Of a DNA stretch of 64,000 nucleotides, positions 8,534 to 18,906 are shown piece after piece. The translations under genes were made by a program, and so were the position numbers. The number at the start of each line of letters is the position of its first letter. The first letter of the stretch is position 1. The stretch is from Burkholderiaceae bacterium (GTDB lineage Bacteria > Pseudomonadota > Gammaproteobacteria > Burkholderiales > Burkholderiaceae_C): NCBI GenBank assembly GCA_024235955.1, contig JACKLJ010000002.1:124001-188000 (forward strand), written 5' to 3'. The notes under the pieces are model-generated. The model saw only the letters and a list, made by a program, of their open reading frames with translations. It had not been told where the DNA came from and searched no databases.

Positions 8534-9376
8534 TCAATCGCCCAGCGAGGCCCGCCGTTCCGCCACGGCGTCGTGGTCCTGGGCGGCCGGGCGTTCGCGC
8601 AGGTAGCGGTCCAGGTCGGCGGCGGCGCGGCGGCGCTCGCCCTGCTCGGCCAATGCCAGGCCGCGCTCGCGGTACTCCTCCCAGGCCTGGGGCAGCAGCA
8701 CGATCAGCCGGTCCTGCACGGCCACCAGGCGCGGCCAGTCGTGCTGGCTGCGGTGGATGTCCTGCAGGTTGCGCAGCATGCGCGTGAGCATCTGGCGCGG
8801 CGTGCAGGCCTGCAGGAAGGCCGTCAGCGGCAGATCGCCGTTGGGCGCGGCCGGCAGGCGCGGCTGCCATTCCTCGATGCGCAGGCGCAGGTCGTCGCGG
8901 CCGAGCGACTGGCCGTTCATCGGGTCCAGCACCAGCATGCCGCCGTCCAGGTTCACCCGCATCAGGAAATGGCCGGGGAAGCTGATGCCCTCCGCCTCCA
9001 CCCCTAGCCCGCGCGCCAGCTCCAGCCACAGCAGCGCCAGCGAGATGGGGATGCCGCGCCGGGTCTGCAGCACGCGGTGCAGGTAGCTGTTGTCGGGGTT
9101 GTAGTAGTCGTTCAGGTTGCCGCCGAAGCCCAGGTCGCTGAAGAAGAACTGGCCCAGCGCCTGCACGCGCTCCAGCGGCTCGGCGCCCACGGCCGCGCGG
9201 CGGCGGGCACGCTCCAGCAGGCGGTCGACGTCGGCCAGCACCTGCTCGACGTCGAGTTCGGGGTACTCGTCCTGCGCCAGGCAGGCCGCGGCCTCCAGCA
9301 GCGGCAACTCGTCGTCGCGCGCCACCAGGTTGCCGAAGTATTCCAGCGAGGAAGGAACCCTGAACGTCAGCGCCAT
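8534..9376 (-). CDS. SirB1 family protein (transglutaminase-like with TPR tail)
   Basis: 280 aa. The conserved core is NLNDYYNPDNSYLHRVLQTRRG followed by IPISLALLWLELARGLG and the ISFPGHFL motif. These belong to the SirB1/transglutaminase-like fold, but the Cys nucleophile of true transglutaminases is not evident. The C-terminal third is helical (LQDIHRSQHDWPRLVAV and later) and resembles tetratricopeptide repeats. Function is unassigned; the family name comes from a Salmonella invasion-regulation locus. A single gene flanked by repeats on both sides. Confidence 0.88.
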   Translation of the reverse strand: MALTFRVPSSLEYFGNLVARDDELPLLEAAACLAQDEYPELDVEQVLADVDRLLERARRRAAVGAEPLERVQALGQFFFSDLGFGGNLNDYYNPDNSYLHRVLQTRRGIPISLALLWLELARGLGVEAEGISFPGHFLMRVNLDGGMLVLDPMNGQSLGRDDLRLRIEEWQPRLPAAPNGDLPLTAFLQACTPRQMLTRMLRNLQDIHRSQHDWPRLVAVQDRLIVLLPQAWEEYRERGLALAEQGERRRAAADLDRYLRERPAAQDHDAVAERRASLGD

Positions 9377-9489
9377 ATGCGCCAGTTTTAGGCCGCAACG
9401 GCCACGGCGTCAATCCGGCGCGCCCGCACTGTGGCGTTGCGCCATCTTCTTGCTGCGGTGCACCATCCACACCTCCCGAGTCCGACGGC

Positions 9490-9665
9490 CGCGGAGCAGG
9501 CCAAGCCAGCAACCACCGTGGCCGGGCTCGTACCGGCCCGAGGCGGTGCCTCCCCTCGCGTGGCAAGAAGGGCTGAGGTTAGGGCCTGCCTGCGCAGACC
9601 CGGACAGGCCGAAAAACCGCCGCCTCTGGCGGCGAGCATCGAGGCGCGTCAGCGACTCAGGAGGT
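9490..9665 (-). repeat. Family 2 intergenic repeat, copy 2 (reverse)
   Basis: On the minus strand it begins CTGAGTCGCTGA just after the murJ stop and ends GGTTGCTGGCTTGGCCTGC, then TCCGCGGCC, mirroring copy 1. The middle part, near 9545-9640, is not conserved with copy 1. It occupies most of the spacer between the sirB1-like gene and murJ. Confidence 0.75.
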
Positions 9666-9673
9666 GTCCGTGT

Positions 9674-11226
<1,553 letters not shown>

Positions 11227-11230
<4 letters not shown>

Positions 11231-12669
11231 GGGACGAAGCCAGAAGGCTGATTGGCAGAAGGAGCTGGGACGACGTGATGCATGGCTGCGCCAAACAAGG
11301 CCATCAACGACAAACAGCCCAGGCTGTAGCACAGCACCGCATGGCGATGGATCTCCACGTAGCCATCCCCGAGCAGCGACGAGAAAAACACATACAGGAC
11401 GGCAATTTCCAGGGCCCACAACGCGGTCGGCCATCCTGCCTTGCGTTGCCGGGCGGCCCACACGGCCAACAGCGCCGGAAGCACCAGCCCGCCCAGCACG
11501 AGCACCCGCCACAAGGGCCGGGGGAGCGCGCGCAGCAACTCGTCGACCGATCGCGCGGTCACGCCGTCGAGCTCGGCAACCTGGGTGGACCGGCCGCCCT
11601 GCATCTGGCCAAGATGGCTCAGCACGAAGCCCTGGCCCTCACCGGTGGCGCGCCACACCATCCTGGCCAGCGCGGCCGGATCGGCGGCCAGCGCGAACAG
11701 CATGCGACGCAAAGGCAGATTCATGATGCGTGGACATGCCGCTTCCAGCACCGCACGTGACTGGGTGTACCAGGTGTCGCCCGCGAACTGCAGACAGGCG
11801 GGCTGCAGCCGCAGGTTCCGCACCATGCTCGCGGGGTCGCTGGCTGCCGGCAGCATGGCGCCAAGGACGGTATCCACACGGTTGGCCCGGGCGTTGTCTT
11901 TGACGTGGGCGAAGTCGCCGCTGAATAGCAGCAGCGGAACGGCAGCGACAGCCGCTGCAGCGGCGGCCGGGCCGCGGCGGCACGGGCTCTTGCGCCCCGC
12001 CAGCCAGGCCAGTGGGAGCAGCGCCAGCGGAAGGTAGACATACTGCTGCCGGTTGGTGGCCAGCACCAGCAGAAACGCCAGCATCCAGCCGCCCACGACC
12101 CACCGCTTCCTGTACCCGGCGAGCCACAGCCAACCCAGGCCAACCAGTCCGGTGACGCAGGCGAAAGCGGAAAACTCTGCATACCAGGTGTTCAGGAACA
12201 GCAGGTTGATGGGATCCGTCACCAGGAGTACCCAGGCCGCAAACCCGAGCCCGTGCCAGGCGTTCAGGCCCAGCAATCGCCAGCCGATCCAGGCCACGCC
12301 CAGCAACCAGGCGGCCAGGAGCCACGCCGACTCCTGCCGGATGTCCATCGTCGAACCGCCCGGGCGCCAGAGCCCGCTCCCGACATGCACGACGGCCCGA
12401 ATGGCGGTGTCGCTGGAGGGGTAAAACGGCATCCGCCACCCCAATCCCGTCTTGAACCGGGCCCAGGGCTGCTCGGGCGTGCCCCCGTCCAGGTCGGCCA
12501 GACCGGGGGCGTCCGGCCTGACGCCCAGCACCGCCATGGTGCGAATCTGGTCGTAGTTGTTGGCGTAGGCCAGGAGAGGATCGTGCGCCCACCAAACCGT
12601 CGCCCGAACCGCTGCTGCAAGCAACAGCAGCAAGGACAGTGCCGTGAGCCAGGTACGCGACGAATGCAT
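11227..12669 (-). CDS. Polytopic membrane protein of unknown function
   Basis: 480 aa from the ATG at 12669 (MHSSRTWLTALSLLLLLAAA). The N-terminal hydrophobic helix is followed by a large extracytoplasmic loop with PSSDTAIRAVVHVGSGLW, then about 8-10 hydrophobic segments, including a conserved-looking NTWYAEFSAFACV and NRQQYVYLPLALLPLAWL. The topology resembles GT-C-fold membrane glycosyltransferases such as dolichol-phosphate-sugar-like enzymes, but no diagnostic acidic motif can be assigned. Base composition looks less GC-biased than its neighbours. It ends on the start codon of murJ. Function unknown; a cell-wall or surface-glycan role is only suggested by that coupling. Confidence 0.75.
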
Positions 12670-12965
12670 GAACAACGATCTCAGCCTCTTCGAGGCCACC
12701 AGGACAGAACAAAAGGCCCGCGCAGTCCATCCGCAACCTGAACCGCGCCTGCGGCCAGAGCTGGTGAATCCAAGAGCGAGCACCGGCCCCATCGAGCCGG
12801 TCGGCATTGTCCTGTATCTGGCTGGCAGACCAGCGCCGGGAGGCTGCCGATGCGTGCTGGTCATACCCCATTCGAGCCAGCGTCTGCGTGCCCGGCTCCC
12901 GATTGCCTGCTTTCGCCGACCCGTCGGCATCGCCTGCCAGGGCCCCTTGAAAGCCCTCGGTCGGC

Positions 12966-12971
12966 TATAAT
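12966..12971 (+). promoter_or_regulatory. Probable rpsT -10 element (TATAAT)
   Basis: A consensus TATAAT lies 46 bases before the rpsT start. No well-spaced -35 hexamer is visible; TTGAAA at 12947 lies only 13 bases upstream. The untranslated leader contains an AAAGGAA ribosome-binding site at 13003-13009. Confidence 0.6.
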
Positions 12972-13016
12972 GGAAAGCTTTGCTGACATCATCCACCGAC
13001 ACAAAGGAACACATTC

Positions 13017-13322
13017 ATGGCCGCTGGAAAGCCGAAGAAAAAGAACCCGCGCCTGGCGTCGGGCCGCAAACGCGCCCGCCAGGACGTCAAACTCAATGCC
13101 GCGAACACCTCGCTGCGCTCCAAGTACCGCACCGCGGTGAAGAACGTGGAAAAAGCCGTCGCCGCCGGCGACCAGGACAAGGCCAAGAGCGCCTACGCCT
13201 GGATGCAATCGGTGGTCGATTCGGTCGCCGACAAGGGCATCTTCCACAAGAACAAGGCCGCTCGCGACAAGAGCCGTCTGTCGGCCAAGGTCAAGGGCCT
13301 GGCCCAGCAAGCCGCCGCCTGA
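13017..13322 (+). CDS. rpsT: 30S ribosomal protein S20
   Basis: 101 aa basic protein that binds 16S rRNA early in small-subunit assembly. The N-terminus [20 protein letters not shown] and [16 protein letters not shown] are typical of S20. It has its own TATAAT promoter and a strong downstream terminator, so it is probably transcribed alone, diverging from the membrane protein-murJ unit. Confidence 0.97.
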   Translation: MAAGKPKKKNPRLASGRKRARQDVKLNAANTSLRSKYRTAVKNVEKAVAAGDQDKAKSAYAWMQSVVDSVADKGIFHKNKAARDKSRLSAKVKGLAQQAAA

Positions 13323-13410
13323 CGGATTTCAGGTCCACAGCCCGGGCACGGGGCGCTCTCTAGCCCCACTGCCCGCCGTTTGGAACGGGTGCGCTGTCAG
13401 CAAAAAGCAG

Positions 13411-13435
13411 AAAAGCCGCCATTGCGGCTTTTTTT
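13411..13435 (+). terminator. Rho-independent terminator after rpsT
   Basis: Stem AAAAGCCGC / GCGGCTTTT with a four-base loop, followed directly by a T run. Confidence 0.9.
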
Positions 13436-13467
13436 GCGTCCGGATGCCGGGCGAATCACGACTGAAA

Positions 13468-13535
13468 CGCTATTGCATCGATAGCTGCCTGCGCCCGCCA
13501 TGCATGGGCAGAAGGCCGATTTCCTCAAGAATTCA
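13468..13535 (+). repeat. Family 1 palindromic repeat, copy 5
   Basis: Plus-oriented: GCTATTGCATCGATAGCTGC, CTGCGCCCGCC, then ATGGGCAGAAGGCCGATTTC. Its right edge (AAGAATTCA) contains the stop codon of the DUF3579 gene on the opposite strand. Confidence 0.9.
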
Positions 13536-13916
13536 GGATGTGGGCGTATCGCCAGCCGCCGGTGGCTGCGCGGCCGTCTCACCCGCCGGGGCGCCGGGCC
13601 TGGCCTCCGGCAGCAGGCAGGCCTCGGTGACCTGCAGGTCGTTGTCCTTGGCGAAGTTCATCACGAAGTCCCAGGCCATGGGCTCATGCGCGCGCAGGGC
13701 CGTGTTGACCACCACGCACTTGACGCCGCCCATGGTTGTGGGAATGCACCAGGGCGAATAGCGCAGGTGCCCGCCAGGGCGCGCCAGCGAGCCGCCGGGA
13801 CGGAACTGCGCCATCACCCCGGCCAGGCGCTCGGCCCAGTCGCTCGGTCGAAAGGTACGCCCTTCACGGGTGAGGCCGTGAATGACGACTTCGCTGTGGG
13901 TGGAACTGTCGGCCAT
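13533..13916 (-). CDS. DUF3579 domain-containing protein
   Basis: 127 aa. The conserved core covers IHGLTREGRTFRPSDWAERL, SPWCIPTTMGGVKCVVV and PMAWDFVMNFAKDNDLQV. The family is widespread in Betaproteobacteria next to argD-argF, as here, but has no assigned role. The C-terminus from about residue 105 is a loose Pro/Ala tail ending at a family 1 repeat. It is divergent from argD across a 214-base spacer with two inverted repeats. Confidence 0.85.
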   Translation of the reverse strand: MADSSTHSEVVIHGLTREGRTFRPSDWAERLAGVMAQFRPGGSLARPGGHLRYSPWCIPTTMGGVKCVVVNTALRAHEPMAWDFVMNFAKDNDLQVTEACLLPEARPGAPAGETAAQPPAAGDTPTS

Positions 13917-13967
13917 GCTCGCTGGTGAAACTGCACCGGCGCAGGCACTCCTGGGTCATGCTGCGCC

Positions 13968-14000
13968 GCACAAGTATTCTATCTTATACAAGACTTGTGC
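13968..14000. promoter_or_regulatory. Inverted repeat, candidate operator in the DUF3579/argD spacer
   Basis: Perfect 8-base arms GCACAAGT (13968-13975) and ACTTGTGC (13993-14000) surround an AT-rich centre containing TCTTATACAAGA, itself close to palindromic. It resembles a dimeric-repressor operator. Which regulator binds is unknown. Confidence 0.45.
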
Positions 14001-14061
14001 CCTGCCGCGGCACGCATCGCTGTGATGCGAAACATGCAGCAACCGTGCCATGGTGACGGCC

Positions 14062-14106
14062 TAGAATGCACTTTCAACGGGCCACGTTGGCCCGCTTGTT
14101 TTTTAT
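14062..14106 (+). promoter_or_regulatory. Candidate argD promoter -10 and leader hairpin with T run
   Basis: TAGAAT at 14062-14067 could be a -10 box. A perfect 7-base stem follows (CGGGCCA at 14078-14084, TGGCCCG at 14088-14094), then CTTGTTTTTTA. It has terminator form but lies directly upstream of the argD ribosome-binding site (AGGAG, 14119-14124). It could be an attenuator or the terminator of a short upstream transcript. Confidence 0.4.
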
Positions 14107-14130
14107 AGCTTGCCCAACCAGGAGCCCACC

Positions 14131-15327
14131 GTGACCGCGCACATCGAAGCCGCCTCGCCGCACACGATGAACACCTACGCCCGCCTGCCCATCGCCATGG
14201 AGCGCGGCCAGGGTTGCCGCGTCTGGGACGTCAACGGCAAGAGCTACCTCGACGGGCTGGGCGGCATCGCCGTCAACACGCTGGGCCATGCCCACCCCAG
14301 GCTGGTGCCGGCGCTGCAGGAGCAGGTGGCCAAGCTGATCCACTGCTCCAACTACTACCACGTGCCCAACGCCGAGCAGCTGGCCAAGAAGCTGACCGAG
14401 CTGTCGGGCATGACCAACGTGTTCTTCTGCTGCACCGGGCTGGAGGCCAACGAAGCGGCGCTGAAACTGGCACGCAAGTTCGGCCACGACAAGGGCATCG
14501 ACAAGCCGCAGATCGTGGTCTACGAGCACGCCTTCCACGGCCGCAGCATCGCCACGCTGTCGGCCACCGGCAACCCCAAGGTGCAGAAGGGCTTTGAGCC
14601 GCTGGTGGAAGGCTTCATCCGCGTGCCGCTGAACGACATCGAGGCACTGAAGAGAGCCACCGCCGGCAACCCCAACGTGGTGGCGGTGTTCTTCGAGACC
14701 ATCCAGGGCGAAGGCGGCATCCACCCCATGCGCGTCGAGTACCTCAAGCAGGTGCGCGCGCTGTGCGACCAGAACGACTGGCTGATGATGATCGACGAGG
14801 TGCAGTGCGGCATGGGCCGCACCGGCAAGTGGTTCGCCCATCAGTGGGCCGGCATCGTGCCCGACGTCATGCCGCTGGCCAAGGGCCTTGGCTCGGGCGT
14901 GCCGATCGGCGCCGTCGTGGCAGGCCCCAGGGCTGCCCACATCTTCCAGCCGGGCAACCATGGCACCACCTTCGGCGGCAATCCGCTGGCCATGCGGGCC
15001 GGCGTGGAAACCATCCGCATCATGGAGGAAGACGGCCTGCTCCAGAATGCCGCCAAGGTCGGCGCGCACCTGAAGGCGGCGCTGGAAAAGGCGCTGGCCG
15101 GCAACCCCGGCGTGAAGGAAGTGCGCGGCCAGGGCCTGATGCTGGGCATCGAGCTGGCCAAGCCCTGCGGCGTGCTGACGCAGCGCGCGGCCGAGGCCGG
15201 CCTGCTCATCAGCGTGACCGCCGACAGCGTGGTGCGCCTGGTGCCCCCGCTGATCCTGACCGAAGCCGAGGCCGACGAGATCGTCGCCATCCTGGTGCCG
15301 CTGATCGAAGCCTTCCTGAAGGAGTGA
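14131..15327 (+). CDS. argD: Acetylornithine transaminase ArgD
   Basis: PLP-dependent class III aminotransferase converting N-acetylglutamate semialdehyde and glutamate to acetylornithine and 2-oxoglutarate. 398 aa from the GTG at 14131, chosen because AGGAG lies seven bases upstream; a TTG at 14110 would also be in frame. Signatures: GGIAVNTLGHAHPRLV, FFCCTGLEANEAALKLARK, DEVQCGMGRTGKWFA and the PLP-lysine segment LAKGLGSGVPIGAVV. The argF start is eight bases downstream, giving an argDF operon. Confidence 0.96.
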   Translation: MTAHIEAASPHTMNTYARLPIAMERGQGCRVWDVNGKSYLDGLGGIAVNTLGHAHPRLVPALQEQVAKLIHCSNYYHVPNAEQLAKKLTELSGMTNVFFCCTGLEANEAALKLARKFGHDKGIDKPQIVVYEHAFHGRSIATLSATGNPKVQKGFEPLVEGFIRVPLNDIEALKRATAGNPNVVAVFFETIQGEGGIHPMRVEYLKQVRALCDQNDWLMMIDEVQCGMGRTGKWFAHQWAGIVPDVMPLAKGLGSGVPIGAVVAGPRAAHIFQPGNHGTTFGGNPLAMRAGVETIRIMEEDGLLQNAAKVGAHLKAALEKALAGNPGVKEVRGQGLMLGIELAKPCGVLTQRAAEAGLLISVTADSVVRLVPPLILTEAEADEIVAILVPLIEAFLKE

Positions 15328-15334
15328 GCCGCCG

Positions 15335-16297
15335 ATGACCGCTCCGCTCAAGCACTACCTGCAGTTCGCCGATTTCACGGCCGATGAATACGCCTACCTG
15401 TTCGAGCGCGCCGCGCTCATCAAGCGCAAGTTCAAGGCCTATGAAAAGCACCATACGCTGACCGACCGCACGCTGGCCATGATCTTCGAGAAGGCCAGCA
15501 CGCGCACGCGTGTGAGCTTCGAGGCCGGCATGTACCAGATGGGCGGCTCGGTGGTGCATCTGACCACCGGCGACAGCCAGCTTGGCCGCAGCGAACCCAT
15601 CGAAGACACCGCCCGCGTCATCAGCCGCATGACCGACGCGGTGATGATCCGCACCTTCGAGCAGGCCCGCATCGAGCGCTTCGCCGAGTACTCCCGCGTG
15701 CCGGTGATCAATGGCCTGACCAACGAATACCACCCCTGCCAGATCCTGGCGGACATCTTCACCTACCTGGAGCATCGCGGCACGAATTCGGAAGGCAAGC
15801 CAGACATGGCTTGCCTGGCCGGCAAGACCGTGGCCTGGATCGGGGACGGCAACAACATGGCCAACACGTGGGCCCAGGCGGCCGCCCTGCTCGGCTTCAA
15901 GCTGCGCGTGTCCACGCCGCGCGGCTACGAGGTCGACACGCAGCTGGCGGCGCTCGACGGTACGCCCGCCAGCAAGGGCTGGCAGAACTTCGCCGACCCC
16001 GTGGAAGCCTGCGCCGGCGCCGACCTGGTGACCACCGACGTCTGGACCAGCATGGGCTACGAGGCCGAGAACGAGGCGCGCAAGAAGGCCTTTGCCAACT
16101 GGTGCGTCGATGCCGAAATGATGGCCGCCGCCCGCCCCGATGCCCTGTTCATGCACTGCCTGCCCGCCCACCGCGGCGAGGAAGTGACCGCCGAGGTCAT
16201 CGACGGCCCGCAATCCGTGGTCTGGGACGAGGCCGAGAACCGCATGCACGCGCAGAAGGCGCTGCTCGAATACCTGCTGCTCGGCCGACAGGGCTGA
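15335..16297 (+). CDS. argF: Ornithine carbamoyltransferase ArgF
   Basis: Condenses ornithine with carbamoyl phosphate to give citrulline. 320 aa, anabolic length. The carbamoyl-phosphate loop is EKASTRTRVSFEAG near residue 50, with HPCQILADIFTYLEH near 130 and the ornithine/catalytic motif MHCLPAHRGEEV near 275. It follows argD with an eight-base gap and shares its promoter. Confidence 0.97.
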   Translation: MTAPLKHYLQFADFTADEYAYLFERAALIKRKFKAYEKHHTLTDRTLAMIFEKASTRTRVSFEAGMYQMGGSVVHLTTGDSQLGRSEPIEDTARVISRMTDAVMIRTFEQARIERFAEYSRVPVINGLTNEYHPCQILADIFTYLEHRGTNSEGKPDMACLAGKTVAWIGDGNNMANTWAQAAALLGFKLRVSTPRGYEVDTQLAALDGTPASKGWQNFADPVEACAGADLVTTDVWTSMGYEAENEARKKAFANWCVDAEMMAAARPDALFMHCLPAHRGEEVTAEVIDGPQSVVWDEAENRMHAQKALLEYLLLGRQG

Positions 16298-16324
16298 GCG
16301 CCGGTCACGCGGCTCCGGGCCGGC

Positions 16325-16960
16325 TCAGCGCTGCGCGAAACGGGCGCCCGCCGTGCGGATGCCCCAGACCAGCTCCACAAAGGCCACGTTGTTGATCAGC
16401 GGCTCGCCGCCCAGGATCAGCCAGTAGCCGGTGCCGTCGACCCAGAACAGCACGAAGCTGGTGGTCGGCAGCAGCATGTCGATGCCCTCGAAGAACGACA
16501 CCGCGCGGCCGGTGCCGGTCCAGCCGCGCTGCTTCTGGCGCGCCGCGAACTCGAAGAAGTCCGCCGCCGCCACGCACAGCGTCTCGGCCTCCTGCTCGGA
16601 ATAGCCCACGCGCGCCAGGCAGAAACCATCGTCCGAGGCCAGCGCCGCCGTGCGGGTGCCCGAGAGACCGGCGATGGCATGTGGCAGGTAGTTGTCCAGC
16701 CGCACGTCCGGCGCGCGCAACTCGCGCTCCACCTCGTGCACCCAGCCTTCATGCAGGGCGCGCGCCAGCAGCGTCCGGTGCTCGGAGGCCTGGGCCAGCC
16801 ACGCGCTGCGCCGCAGCGAGGCACCGCGCGGCATCAGCGCCTGCAGCATGGCCGCCCGCTCGTCCGGTACTCGCTCGGCGTAAGCGTGCAGGACGCCGGC
16901 CGGGGTCAGCATCAGCCAGGGATCGTCGGCCGGCGTGCTCATGGCGGTGTGCTCGGTCAT
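16325..16960 (-). CDS. Hypothetical protein, last gene of the GTPase/roadblock operon
   Basis: 211 aa from the ATG at 16960, which overlaps the GTPase stop (ATGA). No known family is recognised. The N-terminal half is helical and charged (VPDERAAMLQALMPRGASL, EHRTLLARALHEGWVHEVE). The C-terminal part, about residues 100-205 (AALASDDGFCLARVGYSEQ, then FVLFWVDGTGYWLILGG), has the strand-helix-strand rhythm of a roadblock/LC7 domain and may be a second diverged one. This is inference by eye. If so, it could pair with or oppose the MglB-like first gene of the operon. Confidence 0.7.
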   Translation of the reverse strand: MTEHTAMSTPADDPWLMLTPAGVLHAYAERVPDERAAMLQALMPRGASLRRSAWLAQASEHRTLLARALHEGWVHEVERELRAPDVRLDNYLPHAIAGLSGTRTAALASDDGFCLARVGYSEQEAETLCVAAADFFEFAARQKQRGWTGTGRAVSFFEGIDMLLPTTSFVLFWVDGTGYWLILGGEPLINNVAFVELVWGIRTAGARFAQR

Positions 16961-17505
16961 GCCTCGCCGGTGCCGTTGAAGGGGTCGATGCCGTAGATCA
17001 GCGCCCTGACCAGCAACCCCATGTGGGTGCGGTTGCGTGCGTCCGCCTCGATGGCGCAGGGCGGCAGCCCCATGCGCACCAGTTCGCGCGAAACCTCCTG
17101 CCGCACCCGCCAGCCGCCGCCTTCGGTGTGCGTGATGCCGACCACCAGTGCCGTCTTGTCGATGAACTCGCGAAACTCGGTCACGTAGCCGTTCAGGTCG
17201 GCCAAGGGGTCGGGGGCGCTGGCCTTGAGCATCAGCACCAGGCCGAGGGCGTTCTCCGTCAGGATGTCCCACATGAAATCGAAGCGCTTCTGGCCCGGCG
17301 TGCCGTACAGGCGCACCTGGTCGCCGCTGGCGAGCTTCATCAGGCCGTAGTCCATGGCCACGGTGGTGGTCTTCTTGAGGCGCTGCACCTCGTCCGAAGC
17401 GTTGGCCTCGGTGCGGACCACCTCGATGTCCGAAAGGGTCTGGATGGCCGTGGTCTTGCCGGACCCGACCGGGCCGGCGAACACGAGCTTGTAGATGCTG
17501 GGCAT
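16957..17505 (-). CDS. Small Ras-like GTPase (MglA/Cvn-type, COG2229-like)
   Basis: 182 aa single-domain GTPase. G1 is GPVGSGKTT at residues 11-19; the switch I threonines are TTT at 46-48; G3 is YGTPGQ at 67-72 (Arf/MglA-like, Asp replaced by Gly). The base-specifying NKxD is replaced by THTE at 125-128. The family includes MglA (polarity) and the streptomycete conservon protein CvnD, usually encoded with a roadblock/LC7 partner. Here the roadblock gene is first in the same operon. The product is cytoplasmic, with no lipidation motif. Its stop overlaps the next start by four bases. Confidence 0.87.
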   Translation of the reverse strand: MPSIYKLVFAGPVGSGKTTAIQTLSDIEVVRTEANASDEVQRLKKTTTVAMDYGLMKLASGDQVRLYGTPGQKRFDFMWDILTENALGLVLMLKASAPDPLADLNGYVTEFREFIDKTALVVGITHTEGGGWRVRQEVSRELVRMGLPPCAIEADARNRTHMGLLVRALIYGIDPFNGTGEA

Positions 17506-17514
17506 GGCTGTACC

Positions 17515-18906
17515 CTAGAAAAGCTTGTCCAGGAGCGACTTGAAGAAACCCCGCCGGGCACTCACAGGCGAGCCGGCAGCAACCGGTGCGCCCACCTGAG
17601 GCGCGGGCGCCTTCGCCACCGCGGGGCCCGCGGGTGCCTCGTCGCGCAGCACGCTGACCAGGCCCGAGGCCGTGGCCAGCACCACGAAGCGCAGCACCGC
17701 CTGCTCGTGCCCCGGGAAGGCGCGCATGAGGTCGGAAACACGCTGCGGCGTGCGCGCGCAGATGGCGGCCAGCTGCACGTCGAGCGGGCCCACATCGGCC
17801 AGCGCCGTCACGTTGGGAAAGCGACGCAGCTGGATCCGCAGGTCGCCCTGCGGGGTCAGCGGATGGTCCTTGATCGCGTCGCCCACCAGTTCCCAGGTGA
17901 TTTCGTCGAGCGGCTTCTGCGCGCGGTGGAAGCGCCCGTTGAAGTGCTGGCGCACCACGTCCTCGACGTCATCCTCAGCCAGCGGCACCACGTCCACCGA
18001 CTCCACCAGCCGAGGCGTGCGCAGCAGCTTCAGCAACGCCGACACGGGCAGGCCGGAGGCCAGCCAGCCCTGCTGGAAATGCAGCACAAATGCGGCGCCC
18101 GGCCCCAGCCGGAGCAGTTGCGGCCCCTGGCAGGACACCACCCTGGCCTCCAGCGCCAGCATGGGCACCGAGCGCAGCGAAGGCAGCATGGTCAACATCG
18201 CGTTCAGGGCCCCTTTGCCCAGGCTCGCCGAGCCGGGCGCGAGCCGCACCGCCGGCGGCGCGCTCGAAAGGGACTCTATCGCCGGGCGCCCCTCCTTGGA
18301 CTGAAAGATGCCCGCAGCAGGACGGGATGGCAGCTTCGCAGCGGCGACCGTGGCAGCGCCGGGGGCTGCCTTCGCTGGCGCGGGTGCCGCAGCCCCTCTG
18401 GAAGCCTGCAGGCGCTCGCCCATCTCCATGGCACGGCGCCACGCCGGTACGGCATCGGCGGTCTGACCGCGTTCTGCAGCCGGCTGGACCGGTGCCGGCA
18501 CAGGAGCAGGCGCAACCGGCGCCTCCAGTACCTTGCGGATGGCGTCGCGCAGCGTCGGGGTGCTGTACGGCATGGCGATCCACTGCACGTGCTGCCCCGC
18601 CGCCAGAGCAAGCCCGCTTTCCAGCCAGCCACCGCCGGAGCCCCAGACCAGCAGCACCGCCGGGCGCCCGGCCAGGAATTCCAGCAGGCGCCTGGCGTGC
18701 GCCTCGGTATGGCGGCGCATGCCGAAGCCGAACAGGTCCACCACGCAGAGTTCGCAGGCCCGGGCCTGCACTGATTGTTCGGGCACGGCGAGCGACAGGC
18801 TGCGCGTCAGCGTCACACAGTGGCGCTCGCGCCAGCTCATGCCGATCATGATTTCGATCGCCGCGGCTTCCTGGTCGGTCAGCCCAGCCAGCAGCACGCC
18901 GCTCAT
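17515..18906 (-). CDS. Hypothetical protein with pseudo-receiver-like N-terminus
   Basis: 463 aa from the ATG at 18906, overlapping the upstream stop by four bases. Residues 1-128 have a response-regulator-like order of strands: LCVVDLFGFGM near the phospho-Asp position, AVLLVWGSGG, then IAMPYSTPTLRDAIRKVLE. The acidic cluster of true receivers is missing. A Pro/Ala-rich linker (about 130-225) follows, then an unrecognised domain (about 235-430) with LPSLRSVPMLALEARVVSC and FVLHFQQGWLASGLPVSAL. The last 30 residues are basic (RRGFFKSLLDKLF). Probably a cytoplasmic scaffold or effector of the GTPase operon; inference only. Confidence 0.75.
   Translation of the reverse strand: MSGVLLAGLTDQEAAAIEIMIGMSWRERHCVTLTRSLSLAVPEQSVQARACELCVVDLFGFGMRRHTEAHARRLLEFLAGRPAVLLVWGSGGGWLESGLALAAGQHVQWIAMPYSTPTLRDAIRKVLEAPVAPAPVPAPVQPAAERGQTADAVPAWRRAMEMGERLQASRGAAAPAPAKAAPGAATVAAAKLPSRPAAGIFQSKEGRPAIESLSSAPPAVRLAPGSASLGKGALNAMLTMLPSLRSVPMLALEARVVSCQGPQLLRLGPGAAFVLHFQQGWLASGLPVSALLKLLRTPRLVESVDVVPLAEDDVEDVVRQHFNGRFHRAQKPLDEITWELVGDAIKDHPLTPQGDLRIQLRRFPNVTALADVGPLDVQLAAICARTPQRVSDLMRAFPGHEQAVLRFVVLATASGLVSVLRDEAPAGPAVAKAPAPQVGAPVAAGSPVSARRGFFKSLLDKLF

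Noticed and set aside
12947..12971. TTGAAA plus TATAAT as a complete rpsT promoter
   Set aside because: The spacer is only 13 bases, too short for a normal sigma-70 promoter; only the -10 box is reported.
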